In this document: piece after piece, positions 47,201 through 56,324 of the stretch
Numbering within the stretch: position 1 is the first letter of the stretch
How the letters are laid out: each line of letters begins with the position of its first letter
DNA from: Variovorax gossypii
GTDB lineage: Bacteria; Pseudomonadota; Gammaproteobacteria; Burkholderiales; Burkholderiaceae_C
Length of the DNA: 64,000 nucleotides
Direction: 5' to 3'
NCBI RefSeq assembly: GCF_003965815.1
Contig: NZ_RXOE01000003.1
Location: 124,001 to 188,000 of the forward strand
Position numbers and translations under genes: made by a program
Notes under the pieces: generated by a model
Told to the model about the DNA's origin: nothing
The model's database searches: none
What the model saw: the letters and a program-made list of their open reading frames with translations, nothing else

Positions 47201-49255
47201 TCAGTACACCAGCATGGGCAGGCCCTTGCAGTCGAGCGACTTCAGGTTCACGTCGACCTGGCCGAGGTTGATGCCGAGCACGTTGGTCAGGAGCGGGGTG
47301 AGGATGGATTCGCCAATTGCGTTGAGGACGGGCTTAAGCAATCCAGCTAGAACGGACAATGCGTTTGAGACTTTGCCGCCTGCATTGGCATCGGTTGTCT
47401 TGCTCAGGGTGTCCTTGATCATTTTTTTGCACCCAGTGACGTCGCCGCCACCGAGAAGAATCACACCCGAACAGGGATTGGCAATGCTTGTAAGCAGGTC
47501 GCCCAGTCCGTTCAGCAAGCCTGTAAGCAGACCGCTGGTTTGTGAGGTTTGGCCGATGACGGCGCGAGCCTGGTCGAGTCGCTGAGCGCGGCAAGAGGAC
47601 GTATCCGCAGAACAGATGCTAGCCGTTTGATCCCAGATCTGATTGGTAAGCTTGTCCAGGTCTTGGCTGCTAGGAGTGCCTGTTGGCGTAGGTCCTTCGA
47701 AGAGCAGGTTGGTCAACTGGCCGAGGAGGTCCGATACCAGCGTGCCCAGTTGCAGATTGTTGACCGGCGTGGTGCCGGTCTCGCCTTCAGCGAGGGTCAG
47801 CTGAGCATCCGGTGTGGCTTCCAGTGCGGCCAGGGCCAGATGGTTGTTCACCTTGAGCAGGCCCAACACGTTGATGAGTTCCATGTCCTTCAGTGTGGCC
47901 GGATAGCTGCAGGCATTTGTCTTGGAGAACACGTCCGTCGACGCGATGTCTCCCACGCACACGTTCGCGATCTTCCTGTTCACGGAAAACTGCACGCGAT
48001 CCTTGCCGCTCACGGGGTCCTGTAGTGCAGGCGTGCACATGTCGGTGATCGTGCCGGTGCCCGTGACCGCATCGAGCACGATCGGCAGGTCGAGCTTGAC
48101 CAGCGGCGCCAGCAGCGAGCCGAGCAGCCCGGCGTCGGTTGTCACATGGATGAAGGTGCGAACCTGTGCGTTGTAGGCCTTGGCTCCGATGCCGCCGATG
48201 CCAATGGACGGAGGCTGGATCACGCCCGCCTTCACCGACACCTTCGCCAGCGACAGAAGATTGATGTTGAGCGAGTTGATGTCGACCGCGTGCTGAGAAG
48301 TCGCCACGCCGATCGAGGTGTAGAGCAGGTCCAACGCACTCACTCCAACGTTCAGCGCACTGCTACCCGTGCCGCCCGGCGAAATGATCTGCGCGAACAA
48401 TCCACGCGGCCCATCGGCGAGCGAGCCCAGCTGCACCATCAGGTTGGTGAGCCCGAGCTTGGCCTGGATGGCCTGCAGCAGCGCGATGTTGCTGGACAGC
48501 AGGCTGTTCTGCCCGGCCAGCGTAACGATGGCATTGAGCAGGTCGCCCAGTGCAACCGAGCGACCTGCAAGCAGCGTGTTGAGCTCGCCCACACCGATGT
48601 CGGCAGCTACCGGAATGCCTAGCGCAGCCAGCAGCCCGCCGGGCGTGATCTTGGCCTGCGCCAAGCCGTCATAGGCCACGAGCGAGGTGCCCGACAGGTC
48701 GAGCCCGATGCCCTTGAGCAGTCGCCCCAGCGTCGAGTCTCCGCTCACGACGACGAGCTTGCTGCCCACGGAGAACTCGGCGAGCGGCGCGCTCAGGGCT
48801 GCCACCGCGCTCACGCTGATGAGCCGGTTGCCCGTGAAGAACGACAGCAGCGTGGGCGAAGCCTTCTGGAAGGCCACGCGCACCGCGTTGGCCGTGCCGG
48901 TGACGGCCGGCGACTGGAAGCTGGTGTCCTTGTCCCAGTAGCCGCACTGGACTTCGCCCGGCAGCAACGTGAGGCCTGTCGGCATGTTGCCCGGCACGCC
49001 GCCGGACGCGCCGTTGGCATTGAGCTGCGCCGCCGTGGTCGCCGCCGTGCAGCCGGCACGGATCTGCTGTGCACCCGCCAGTGCGGCGAGGTCGGCCGCT
49101 TTCTGGAACTCGCGCTTCATGAAGTACATGAAGCCGATCTCGGTGCCCACCAGCGTGATGACGATCAGGCTCAGCGCGATCGCGGTGTTGATGATGACCG
49201 AGCCGCGCGATCGCGAGCGGCTCGAGGAAGAAGGTCTCCGGAGTACGGTGTTCAT
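47201..49255 (-). CDS. tadG: TadG-like pilus-locus protein
   Basis: 684 residues. N-terminal hydrophobic segment [53 protein letters not shown], the TadE/TadG membrane anchor with the [10 protein letters not shown] motif, then a large extracytoplasmic region rich in Leu, Gly, Thr and Ser with scattered Cys. It ends [12 protein letters not shown]. TadG-type proteins are minor components of the Tad secretion machine. It belongs to the minus-strand operon after two TadE-like genes and before the enhancer-binding protein. Confidence 0.82.
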   Translation of the reverse strand: MNTVLRRPSSSSRSRSRGSVIINTAIALSLIVITLVGTEIGFMYFMKREFQKAADLAALAGAQQIRAGCTAATTAAQLNANGASGGVPGNMPTGLTLLPGEVQCGYWDKDTSFQSPAVTGTANAVRVAFQKASPTLLSFFTGNRLISVSAVAALSAPLAEFSVGSKLVVVSGDSTLGRLLKGIGLDLSGTSLVAYDGLAQAKITPGGLLAALGIPVAADIGVGELNTLLAGRSVALGDLLNAIVTLAGQNSLLSSNIALLQAIQAKLGLTNLMVQLGSLADGPRGLFAQIISPGGTGSSALNVGVSALDLLYTSIGVATSQHAVDINSLNINLLSLAKVSVKAGVIQPPSIGIGGIGAKAYNAQVRTFIHVTTDAGLLGSLLAPLVKLDLPIVLDAVTGTGTITDMCTPALQDPVSGKDRVQFSVNRKIANVCVGDIASTDVFSKTNACSYPATLKDMELINVLGLLKVNNHLALAALEATPDAQLTLAEGETGTTPVNNLQLGTLVSDLLGQLTNLLFEGPTPTGTPSSQDLDKLTNQIWDQTASICSADTSSCRAQRLDQARAVIGQTSQTSGLLTGLLNGLGDLLTSIANPCSGVILLGGGDVTGCKKMIKDTLSKTTDANAGGKVSNALSVLAGLLKPVLNAIGESILTPLLTNVLGINLGQVDVNLKSLDCKGLPMLVY

Positions 49256-49268
49256 GTCGTTGACACCC

Positions 49269-49769
49269 TCAGGAAGACTTCAGCGCGGCGGTGGTCCGGC
49301 TGCGTAGTTGATCGGGCATCCACTGGCTGGTGTCCAGCAGCGGCATCGTCGGCAGGAGTCGGTTGGCGCTGTACGGATAGGTCACGGTCACGACATAGCG
49401 GATGTAGGCGCCCGGGCCGCTCGGGTCGCTGCGCGCCACGTCCACCGTGACGTTGGAGACGATCCAGCTGCGCCGTGTCGTCACGCTGGTGTTGGCCGAC
49501 ACGGGCACGACGAGCGAATTGGCCAGCGAGTCGTACACCGCGTCCTTGACCCGCGGGTCGGCCGCGGTCGGCGCCGGAGTGAGCAGGCCTACGGCCCGTG
49601 CGCCTTCCTCCGAGGCGCGCGTGACCGACTGCTGCGTGTAGAGCACCGCACCGAAGGTCGCGAGCGCGTAGAGCACGCTGAACAGAACGACAAAGACCAG
49701 CGCGAACTCGATGGCAGCCACGCCGCGCTCGCTGCCCTGCAGCGACCGGGTGCGCCCGCAGCGGTTCAT
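49269..49769 (-). CDS. tadE: TadE-like pseudopilin (first)
   Basis: 166 residues from the ATG at 49769. N-terminus SERGVAAIEFALVFVVLFSVLYALATFGAVL is the TadE prepilin-type helix (the Gly-Glu cut region, then AAIEFALV), followed by a periplasmic part with QQSVTRASEEGARAVGL. It is a minor pilin of the Flp system cleaved by TadV. The start overlaps the stop of the preceding TadE-like gene by 4 bases. Confidence 0.87.
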   Translation of the reverse strand: MNRCGRTRSLQGSERGVAAIEFALVFVVLFSVLYALATFGAVLYTQQSVTRASEEGARAVGLLTPAPTAADPRVKDAVYDSLANSLVVPVSANTSVTTRRSWIVSNVTVDVARSDPSGPGAYIRYVVTVTYPYSANRLLPTMPLLDTSQWMPDQLRSRTTAALKSS

Positions 49770-50245
49770 GGTGCCCTCCCGTCGAGCAGCATGCTGGCCT
49801 TGCCGACGATGGTGGTGGGCATGGCGAAGCTCGGGAACGGCGGCAGCAGCATCTGCAGGTTGGTGGCAGTGACGGTCACGACCATCTGGCAGCGTGTGTC
49901 CCACGTGGCGCCGCAGGTGGGAGCCGTGCAGTTGTTGCTGACCACGCCGCACACGGTGGCGCTGACGGTGCGCGTGACCACCGCGGGCATCCAGTTGCTG
50001 CTGGCCGTTGCCGTCGTCTGGGCCTGGGTGGCGCGTGCCGCGAAGGTCGACTGGTAGCGCAGCGCGGCGCGCGCGCCGTCTTCCGCCGCGTTCTGCAGCC
50101 CGAGCCGGAACGCGAACAGCATGCCGTAGCTGATGATCCCGTAGAGAAGCGCGAAGAAGATCAGGAACACCATGGCGAACTCGACCGCGTACGCGCCGCG
50201 CTGGGAGTGCGCGCGCGTGCGGGTGAGAAGACGTGGTGTTGCCAT
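49766..50245 (-). CDS. tadF: TadE-like pseudopilin (second)
   Basis: 159 residues. HSQRGAYAVEFAMVFLIFFALLYGIISYGMLFAFRLGLQNAAEDGARAALRYQ: a TadE/TadF helix and the AAEDGARAAL segment. A short extracytoplasmic domain with four Cys follows. It likely forms a pair with the adjacent pseudopilin. Calling it TadE or TadF is not decidable by eye; the two are similar in architecture. Confidence 0.83.
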   Translation of the reverse strand: MATPRLLTRTRAHSQRGAYAVEFAMVFLIFFALLYGIISYGMLFAFRLGLQNAAEDGARAALRYQSTFAARATQAQTTATASSNWMPAVVTRTVSATVCGVVSNNCTAPTCGATWDTRCQMVVTVTATNLQMLLPPFPSFAMPTTIVGKASMLLDGRAP

Positions 50246-50281
50246 TGCGATGCCTGGCTCTCTGTTCGTGCCTGGGGCTGC

Positions 50282-50746
50282 CTACTTCGGCGCACCGCCG
50301 CCGGAACTGGAACCGCCGCCCGATGTCGACTTGACGCTGGACGTCATGCGCTCCGGGATCGGGTATTCGAAGCTCTTCAGGTAGCGCTCGTAGCTGCGGC
50401 TGGCGATGTCGCCCGCGATGGTCCGTGGCGTGGCGGACGAGATTTCTCCACCGCGCTGCCAAGCGAGCAGCCCCTGCGTGGCGTCTCCCACCTGCAGCCG
50501 CTCATAGACGTACTCGCCGGCCTCGGCCATCTCATCCTGGCCTTGCTGCGGCGCTGCTGTTGCGGCAGCGGCAGGTGTCGGCGCGCTTGCTGCAGGCGCT
50601 GCGGGCTCCTGTGCCTTGGCCGCGCTGGACGGCTGTTGAAGTTGTTGTTGCTGTTGCGCGAGTGCCATGGGCGCGGCCACCATCAGCGTGGCGGCGAAGC
50701 CGGATGCGCAGAGCGCGGCAAGACGGGCAGCGGGCGTTTTTTTCAT
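50282..50746 (-). CDS. DUF3613 family protein of the tad locus
   Basis: 154 residues from the ATG at 50746. A signal peptide (MKKTPAARLAALCASGFAATLMVAAPMALA) is followed by a Gln/Ala/Pro-rich linker and a short conserved domain, VYERLQVGDATQGLLAWQRGGEISSATPRTIAGDIASRSYERYLKSFEYPIPERM, which is the DUF3613 core. The family is commonly found in Tad operons of betaproteobacteria, with no assigned role. Its start overlaps the tadD stop by 4 bases. The tail is Ser/Gly-rich. Confidence 0.8.
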   Translation of the reverse strand: MKKTPAARLAALCASGFAATLMVAAPMALAQQQQQLQQPSSAAKAQEPAAPAASAPTPAAAATAAPQQGQDEMAEAGEYVYERLQVGDATQGLLAWQRGGEISSATPRTIAGDIASRSYERYLKSFEYPIPERMTSSVKSTSGGGSSSGGGAPK

Positions 50747-51717
50747 GGGGTGCCTCGTGAAGTCGAGTTCGGCGAAAGGGAGACTGCGGCGGCATTCGCG
50801 GTGGCGTCCGCCGCAGCGGGATTGAGTTGGCTGGCGGTACGGATGCCGCCGTTGCCCGACCAGCGCGAGGCCTTGAGCATCAGTGGCGGCGGGGCCGCGT
50901 CTTCGCGTGCCAGTGCCGCAGTACTCGGCAGCGGGCGCACGGCCACGGGGGCAGGCGATGCGCCGGTGGCCGCCGGTGCGACACCGCCTGCGCGAAGCTG
51001 CTGCGCTGCGTCGCGCACCGCTGCGCGGGCGGCGGGGGACATGCGATTGGCTTCCATCAGTCTGTTGGCCTGCTCGCCCTGGTCCGTGACTTCGAGATAC
51101 AGCGCCAGGTTGGACTGGGCCTGTGCGCTGTCGGGGCGCAGTTGCAGGGCCTGCATCAGCGGCAGCCGCGCGTCGGCGATCTGCCCGGCGCGCAGGCTGG
51201 CATAGCCCAGGTCGCTGAGCAGGGCGGCGTCGGTGGGTGTCAGGCGCTGGGCCTGCCTCAGCAGTTGTGCGGCCTCGGCGTAGCTGCCGCGAGCGCCTGC
51301 GAGGAGGCCGAGACCCCGGTAACCGGCGCTTTCGAGCGGCGTGCCGATCAGCCGCTTGTAGGCCTGCTCGCTCGCCTCGGCCTGGCCGGCCTGGCGAAGG
51401 GCGTCGGCACGCATGCGCGTGGACTCGGGCGACACGCCCCAGCGCTGTTCGAGCGCGTCGATGTGTGCCAGCGAGGCGAACCACAGGCCTTCCTTCTGCA
51501 TCTGCTCGACGAGCTTGAGATAGGTGGCCTTGGTGTCGACCGCGGCGCCGGCCTTGGTGTCGGCGGCAGCTTCAGCGGAGGCGCGCTGCTGGGCATCGGC
51601 AGTTGCTGCGTACTGGTCCTTGAGCGTGCCGCAGCCGGTGATGGCGATCGCGGCAGCGACGCACGCCAGCAGGCGGCTGGCGGCGAGTGTGCGAGCGGGA
51701 AGGTTTTCGGTTTTCAC
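50743..51717 (-). CDS. tadD: TadD-like tetratricopeptide lipoprotein
   Basis: 324 residues from a GTG start that overlaps the tadC stop (GTGA). Lipoprotein signal ending ACVAAAIAITGCGT. TPR helices from about residue 65 to 240: YLKLVEQMQKEGLWFASLAHIDALEQRWG, ALRQAGQAEASEQAYKRLIG, LGYASLRAGQIADARLPLMQALQL. A proline/alanine-rich C-terminal tail follows. TadD is a pilotin-like factor for the RcpA secretin or outer-membrane assembly. Confidence 0.85.
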   Translation of the reverse strand: MKTENLPARTLAASRLLACVAAAIAITGCGTLKDQYAATADAQQRASAEAAADTKAGAAVDTKATYLKLVEQMQKEGLWFASLAHIDALEQRWGVSPESTRMRADALRQAGQAEASEQAYKRLIGTPLESAGYRGLGLLAGARGSYAEAAQLLRQAQRLTPTDAALLSDLGYASLRAGQIADARLPLMQALQLRPDSAQAQSNLALYLEVTDQGEQANRLMEANRMSPAARAAVRDAAQQLRAGGVAPAATGASPAPVAVRPLPSTAALAREDAAPPPLMLKASRWSGNGGIRTASQLNPAAADATANAAAVSLSPNSTSRGTP

Positions 51718-52676
51718 TTGATGATGCCTCCCAGTGAACGGAATATCGCGATGAAGCCCGGGCCCGCGGTGACGATGACCAGTGCCGGCAGCAGCGTGCT
51801 CACCATGACCCCGGTCATCTTCACGGTGATCTTCCCGATGCGCTCCTTCAGTTCGGAGCGACGGCTTTCGCGCAGCCGGTCGCTGAACACGCGCAACGGC
51901 TCCTGCACCGCGCCGCCGTGCCTGTCGACCTGCACCAGCAGCGAGACGAGGCCGCGCATGTTCTCGTTCTTGTGCAGCGTGGCCAGGCGGTGCAGCGAGT
52001 GCTCGCGGGTACGGCCCTGGCTGTATTGCGCATTGGCGATGCTCAGCTCGTAGCCCAGCACGCGCAGCACGTGCGAGAAGTCGGTCGCCATGATCTGCAG
52101 GCTCTGGTCAAGGCTCAGACCCACGCCCTGCAGCAGCCGCAGCAGGTCGACGAACAGCGGCAGCTCCCGCGCTGCGCGTTCGCGCCGGCCTGCGGCGATC
52201 CGGCCCAGCACCCACTTGGGCGCCATGAATCCGATGGCCGCAGCTGCCGCAAGCACGATGGTGGCGGTGCTGCGCGTGTGTCCGCTGCTCCAGAACAGGT
52301 ACGCCAGCAACGGCAGCAGGAAGGCGAGAGAGATCCGCGCGATGAGGAAGACCAGTTGGGCCCGCTTCGACGGCAACCCGCACTGGTCGATGAGGTTGCG
52401 ATCCTCGTCCGCCACCAGGGCCCGGCCGATGCGCGAATCCAGCCAGTGGAACGGCAGGTCCAGTTCGGGCTTGAAGGGCGCATCGGGGTCCGCCGGAGTT
52501 TCGACGGTGGACTTGAGGTCCGGCACGACGGCTGCCTGCCGGATGGCCCGGCCGATGGCCTGCCCGCTGCGCGTGCGTCGCAGTTCGGCCGCGACGAGCG
52601 CTCCGGCGCCGACCAGCAGGCCCAGCGCCAGCAGCACGAGGCTGACGATGGCGAGCAGGTTGGGCGTCAACGTCAT
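51714..52676 (-). CDS. tadC: TadC inner-membrane platform protein
   Basis: 320 residues from the ATG at 52676. A type II secretion F-domain: LPLFVDLLRLLQGVGLSLDQSLQIMATDF in the middle and the C-terminal membrane hairpin MVSTLLPALVIVTAGPGFIAIFRSLGGIIK. Four hydrophobic segments in all. It forms the membrane platform of the Flp pilus with TadB, to which TadA ATPase docks. Overlaps tadB start/stop by 4 bases. Confidence 0.9.
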   Translation of the reverse strand: MTLTPNLLAIVSLVLLALGLLVGAGALVAAELRRTRSGQAIGRAIRQAAVVPDLKSTVETPADPDAPFKPELDLPFHWLDSRIGRALVADEDRNLIDQCGLPSKRAQLVFLIARISLAFLLPLLAYLFWSSGHTRSTATIVLAAAAAIGFMAPKWVLGRIAAGRRERAARELPLFVDLLRLLQGVGLSLDQSLQIMATDFSHVLRVLGYELSIANAQYSQGRTREHSLHRLATLHKNENMRGLVSLLVQVDRHGGAVQEPLRVFSDRLRESRRSELKERIGKITVKMTGVMVSTLLPALVIVTAGPGFIAIFRSLGGIIK

Positions 52677-53692
52677 GCCAGCCTCGCCAACCGGTAGAGC
52701 AGCGCCGCGCCCGTCAGTTGCAGGCCCACCGCGGAAAAGATCAGGATGCGGCCGGTGTCGTCGTTCCACATCCCCAGGAAATAGCTGGGGTTGGTGAGGA
52801 TCAGGAAGGCACCCACGCCCACCGGCAGCAGGCCCAGGATCCAGGCCGACAGACGCGTTTCCGACGATAGCGCGACGAGCTCCTGCTCCGCCTGCTCCCG
52901 GTCGCGCATGAAGTTGCCCACGCGTTCCAGCAGCAGGTCGGCGCGTCCGCCGTAGCGCACGCCCAGGCCCAGGATGGAGGCGAGCAGGTACATCTCCTCG
53001 ATGCGAACGTTCTCCGCGGTCTGGTGCAGCGCGCGGTCGAGGTCCACGCCTGCGCGAACCAGTGCCGCGGAGCGTTCCAGGTGACCGCGCAGCGGTGCCT
53101 GGGTGGTGGCGATCGCGAGCTGGAAGGCGGCCTGCGTGGAGTTGCCGATGGTGATCAGACGCACCATCGCGTCGATGTAGCCAGGCAGCTGGCGGATCAG
53201 CTTGCGGCGGAACTTCTGCAGCTGCAACCACAGTGCGAAGCTCGTCATCAGCACCAGGAGGAACAACACGCCCAGCGCGGCGAGTCCTCCGACGAGAACG
53301 CCGACCAGCAGGCAGATACCGGCAATGACACCCAGCGTGAAGGCGATGGTGCGTGGCTCGACCACGCCCATCATCCAGCCGGGAATTGCCCGTTCGAGCA
53401 GGCTGGCGCGTACAGGAGCGGCGGTCGCCGCCTCGGTGGCGAGCCATGGGTCGGTGGTGAGGCCGGAGGCGAGGCCGTCGCTGGCGAGGTCCCGCAGCGG
53501 CATCGGTATCGGCGTCGCATTGGCTGCCGAGGCCGCGGCAGTGGCCTGGATCTGCTGATCGAGATGCCGCTCCGTCGCCAGCCGCACCTGCCGGTTCTTC
53601 GCCCATTGCCACAGCAGCAGCCCCGCGGCCGCCATCAGCAGCGCGATGCAGAGTGCGACGAGCAGGGCTTCACGCACGGTGGTCCCCTCCAT
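52673..53692 (-). CDS. tadB: TadB inner-membrane platform protein
   Basis: 339 residues: an N-terminal helix (ALLVALCIALLMAAAGLLLWQW), a cytoplasmic linker, two helices in the middle (TLGVIAGICLLVGVLVGGLAALGVLFLLVLMTSFALWL) and an F-domain, QLPGYIDAMVRLITIGNSTQAAFQLAI, with C-terminal helices GLLPVGVGAFLILTNPSYFLGMW. Partner of TadC. The start overlaps the end of tadA. Confidence 0.9.
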   Translation of the reverse strand: MEGTTVREALLVALCIALLMAAAGLLLWQWAKNRQVRLATERHLDQQIQATAAASAANATPIPMPLRDLASDGLASGLTTDPWLATEAATAAPVRASLLERAIPGWMMGVVEPRTIAFTLGVIAGICLLVGVLVGGLAALGVLFLLVLMTSFALWLQLQKFRRKLIRQLPGYIDAMVRLITIGNSTQAAFQLAIATTQAPLRGHLERSAALVRAGVDLDRALHQTAENVRIEEMYLLASILGLGVRYGGRADLLLERVGNFMRDREQAEQELVALSSETRLSAWILGLLPVGVGAFLILTNPSYFLGMWNDDTGRILIFSAVGLQLTGAALLYRLARLA

Positions 53693-54992
53693 GCTGCGAT
53701 GCGCGTTGCAGCGACTGGCGGAAGCGCGTGATCTTGGGCGAGTGCGGCGCGATGCCCAGCGAAACCCAGCGGTCGCGCTCCTCGCCGTCGGGCGAGACGA
53801 TGGGCTCGTAGCGGTAGAGCTCCTGCATCGCCACCACGTTGTCGTTGACGCCGGTGACCTCGCTCAGCGAGATGATGCGGCGCTGTCCGTTCGACAACCG
53901 TCCGATCTGCACGATGAAGTCGATGGCGTTGGCGATCTGGCGGCGCAGGCTCACTTCGCTGCCCTGGTAGCCGGCGAAGCCCGCGAGCATTTCAAGGCGG
54001 TAGAGGCACTCGCGCGGCGAGCTCGCGTGGATGGTGCCCATCGAGCCCTCGTGGCCGGTGTTCATGGCCTGCATCATCTCGATGACTTCGGCGCCGCGCA
54101 CCTCGCCCACGATGATGCGGTCGGGCCGCATGCGCAGGCTGTTGCGCAGCAGGTCGCGGATCGACACCACGCCCTGGCCGTCGAAGCCGCCGGGGCGGCT
54201 TTCGAGCCGCACCACGTGGCTGGTGCCCAGCGAGAGTTCGGCCGTGTCCTCGATGGTGATGACGCGTTCGCGCGCCGGGATGAAGCTGGCCAGCGCGTTC
54301 AGCAGCGAGGTCTTGCCCGAGCTGGTGCCGCCGCTTACGAGGACGTTGCAGCGCGCGCGCACCGCGATCTCGAGCAGCTGCGCCATGCCCGCGTCGAAGG
54401 TGCCGAGCTTCACCAGGTCGGCCGGCGTGAGCGGCTCCTTGCGGAACTTGCGGATCGACACCGACAGGCCGTCGATGGCCAGCGGCTCGATGATCACGTT
54501 GATGCGCCCGCCGTCGGGCAGGCGTGCGTCGACCATCGGGTTCGATTCGTCGAGCCGGCGACCCAGCGGCGCGAGGATGCGCCGCACGATGCGCATCACG
54601 TGCTCGGAATCGGCGAAGCGCACCGTCTCGCGCTCCAGCACGCCGTGGCGCGACACGTACACGTTCTGGTAGCCGTTGATCAGGATGTCTTCGACGGCCG
54701 GGTCGTTGAGCAGGTCTTCCAGCGGGCCGAAGCCGGCGAGTTCCTTCGTGAGCGCATCGGAGATGAGCTGCATCTCCCGGTCGTTGATCGGCACGCGGCG
54801 CAGGCGCACGAAGCTGTCGACCTCCAGTTCGACGAACTGCTGGATCGATGCGCGCGACCAGCGGCCGAACTCCGCGCCCAGTTCCTCGATGCGGCTGAGC
54901 AGGTGATCGTGCGTCCAGCTCTTGATGTCCTGGAACTGCTGGGAGTTGATGAACGCCTGGTCGTCGTCGGCGAATTCGATATCGGTGGACAT
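53670..54992 (-). CDS. tadA: TadA/CpaF secretion ATPase
   Basis: 440 residues from the ATG at 54992. Walker A GGTSSGKTS (221-229), Asp box ITIEDTAEL, Walker B RIIVGEVRG (292-300), His box TGHEGSMGTIHASS. The N-terminal domain (PLEDLLNDPAVEDILINGYQNVYV) is typical of CpaF. It powers assembly and retraction of Flp pili. Immediately before it on the same strand is tadZ (4-base gap). Confidence 0.95.
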   Translation of the reverse strand: MSTDIEFADDDQAFINSQQFQDIKSWTHDHLLSRIEELGAEFGRWSRASIQQFVELEVDSFVRLRRVPINDREMQLISDALTKELAGFGPLEDLLNDPAVEDILINGYQNVYVSRHGVLERETVRFADSEHVMRIVRRILAPLGRRLDESNPMVDARLPDGGRINVIIEPLAIDGLSVSIRKFRKEPLTPADLVKLGTFDAGMAQLLEIAVRARCNVLVSGGTSSGKTSLLNALASFIPARERVITIEDTAELSLGTSHVVRLESRPGGFDGQGVVSIRDLLRNSLRMRPDRIIVGEVRGAEVIEMMQAMNTGHEGSMGTIHASSPRECLYRLEMLAGFAGYQGSEVSLRRQIANAIDFIVQIGRLSNGQRRIISLSEVTGVNDNVVAMQELYRYEPIVSPDGEERDRWVSLGIAPHSPKITRFRQSLQRASQHGGDHRA

Positions 54993-54996
54993 GGGC

Positions 54997-56280
54997 TCAA
55001 CCTTCGTGTGAACTCTTCCAGAGGCCGGTGACCTGCGACATGAGCGCAACCCAGCGTGGATCCTTGGCCGGGGGTTGGCCCGTGGCAGACATGTATTCCT
55101 GGTGCAGGCTGCGGGCGAGTCCCGTCACGGCCTGCGAATAGGGGTCGCTGCGCGCGGTGCGCACCAGCATCTCGCCGCGGCTGGCGGCGGCGAGCAGTTG
55201 CGCGCTGCGCGCCGGCAGCACGTGCCGCAGCGGCAGCTCGAGCCGCTCGGCGATGTCCTTGGCCGACAGGCCCACGTGGCTGTCGAACTTGTTCACCACC
55301 AGCGAGAGCCGTTCGGTCTCGACGCCGCGTGCGCGCAGCTCCTTGAGCATGTTGGCCGTGGAGACGATGCCGCCGATGCTCTGGTCGCACACCACCCACG
55401 CCTGCTGGGCCTCGCGCACGGTCTGGGCCATGAAGTCGATGGTCGAGAAGCCGCCGAGGTCCGCGATCTGGAAGTCGAAGAAGTCGGCCAGGCGCTTGAT
55501 GAGCGAGACCGAGTCGGCATGCGAGATTTCGCGCACCTGCGCAAGGCTCGCGGGCAGCGGCAGGATGGCCACGCCGCTGGTGTGATGCGCGAGCGCGGTG
55601 TGCAGCAGCGTCTGGTCGAGCCGGCGCAGGTTGCGCACGCCGTCGACGAAGCTGAAGCCGCTTTGCGTGTCGAGGTAGAGCAGGCCGTCGCGCGCTGGCA
55701 GGCCCAGGTCGAGCAACGCAACGCCGTGGCGCGAGCTGCGGCCCGGCGGGCGTTGGGGCGCCTGCGTGAGCTGGTCGTTCAGCGACAGCGAGAGGCTGGT
55801 GGCCAGCGTGGTCACGCCGAGGCCGGCGCGCGCGCCCAGCAGCGCCAGCGTGCTGCCGCGCGTGCCGCCCTGCAGCGTGCTGCGACGCTCGAGCAATGTG
55901 CGCAGCGTGACCACCGCGTCGGTGGGCGGCGCGGCCATGTCGATGAAGTCGTCGACGCCAGCGCGCAGGGCCGAGAGCATGGCGGCCGGCTCTGCCGACA
56001 CGCCGGTGGCCAGCACCGGCAGCGTGGGCCAGTCGCGCTTGAGGCGCTGATGGAGCTGGCTCGCGGTGGCGCCCTGGTCGGGCGAGAAGTCGATGAAGAC
56101 AGCCACCGGCCCCAGAAGGGCGATGCGTTCGTCGATCGACTTCGTGTCCGGCGGCAGGACTACCACGGAGCCGAGGGTGCCGAGCGCGTCGGTCAGCCAC
56201 GTGATGTGGCCACCGTTGCTCGACGCGAAGAGATAGGTCTCGCTGCCTGTTTCGGGAATGCTGTCGCGTGGTGCGTTCAT
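54997..56280 (-). CDS. tadZ: TadZ/CpaE-like pilus localisation protein
   Basis: 427 residues. An N-terminal receiver-like domain (about 15-130; VAVFIDFSPDQGATASQL) and a C-terminal ParA/MinD-like ATPase domain. The nucleotide loop reads LGARAGLGVTTLATSLS (148-164): the usual lysines of the deviant Walker A are absent, as in many TadZ proteins, so it probably binds rather than hydrolyses ATP. TadZ marks the pole or site for the pilus machine. Start at the ATG at 56280. Confidence 0.87.
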   Translation of the reverse strand: MNAPRDSIPETGSETYLFASSNGGHITWLTDALGTLGSVVVLPPDTKSIDERIALLGPVAVFIDFSPDQGATASQLHQRLKRDWPTLPVLATGVSAEPAAMLSALRAGVDDFIDMAAPPTDAVVTLRTLLERRSTLQGGTRGSTLALLGARAGLGVTTLATSLSLSLNDQLTQAPQRPPGRSSRHGVALLDLGLPARDGLLYLDTQSGFSFVDGVRNLRRLDQTLLHTALAHHTSGVAILPLPASLAQVREISHADSVSLIKRLADFFDFQIADLGGFSTIDFMAQTVREAQQAWVVCDQSIGGIVSTANMLKELRARGVETERLSLVVNKFDSHVGLSAKDIAERLELPLRHVLPARSAQLLAAASRGEMLVRTARSDPYSQAVTGLARSLHQEYMSATGQPPAKDPRWVALMSQVTGLWKSSHEG

Positions 56281-56324
56281 GGTGCCAGCCTGCGATGCAT
56301 GGTCCGGGTCATTGGTTGCTGTCG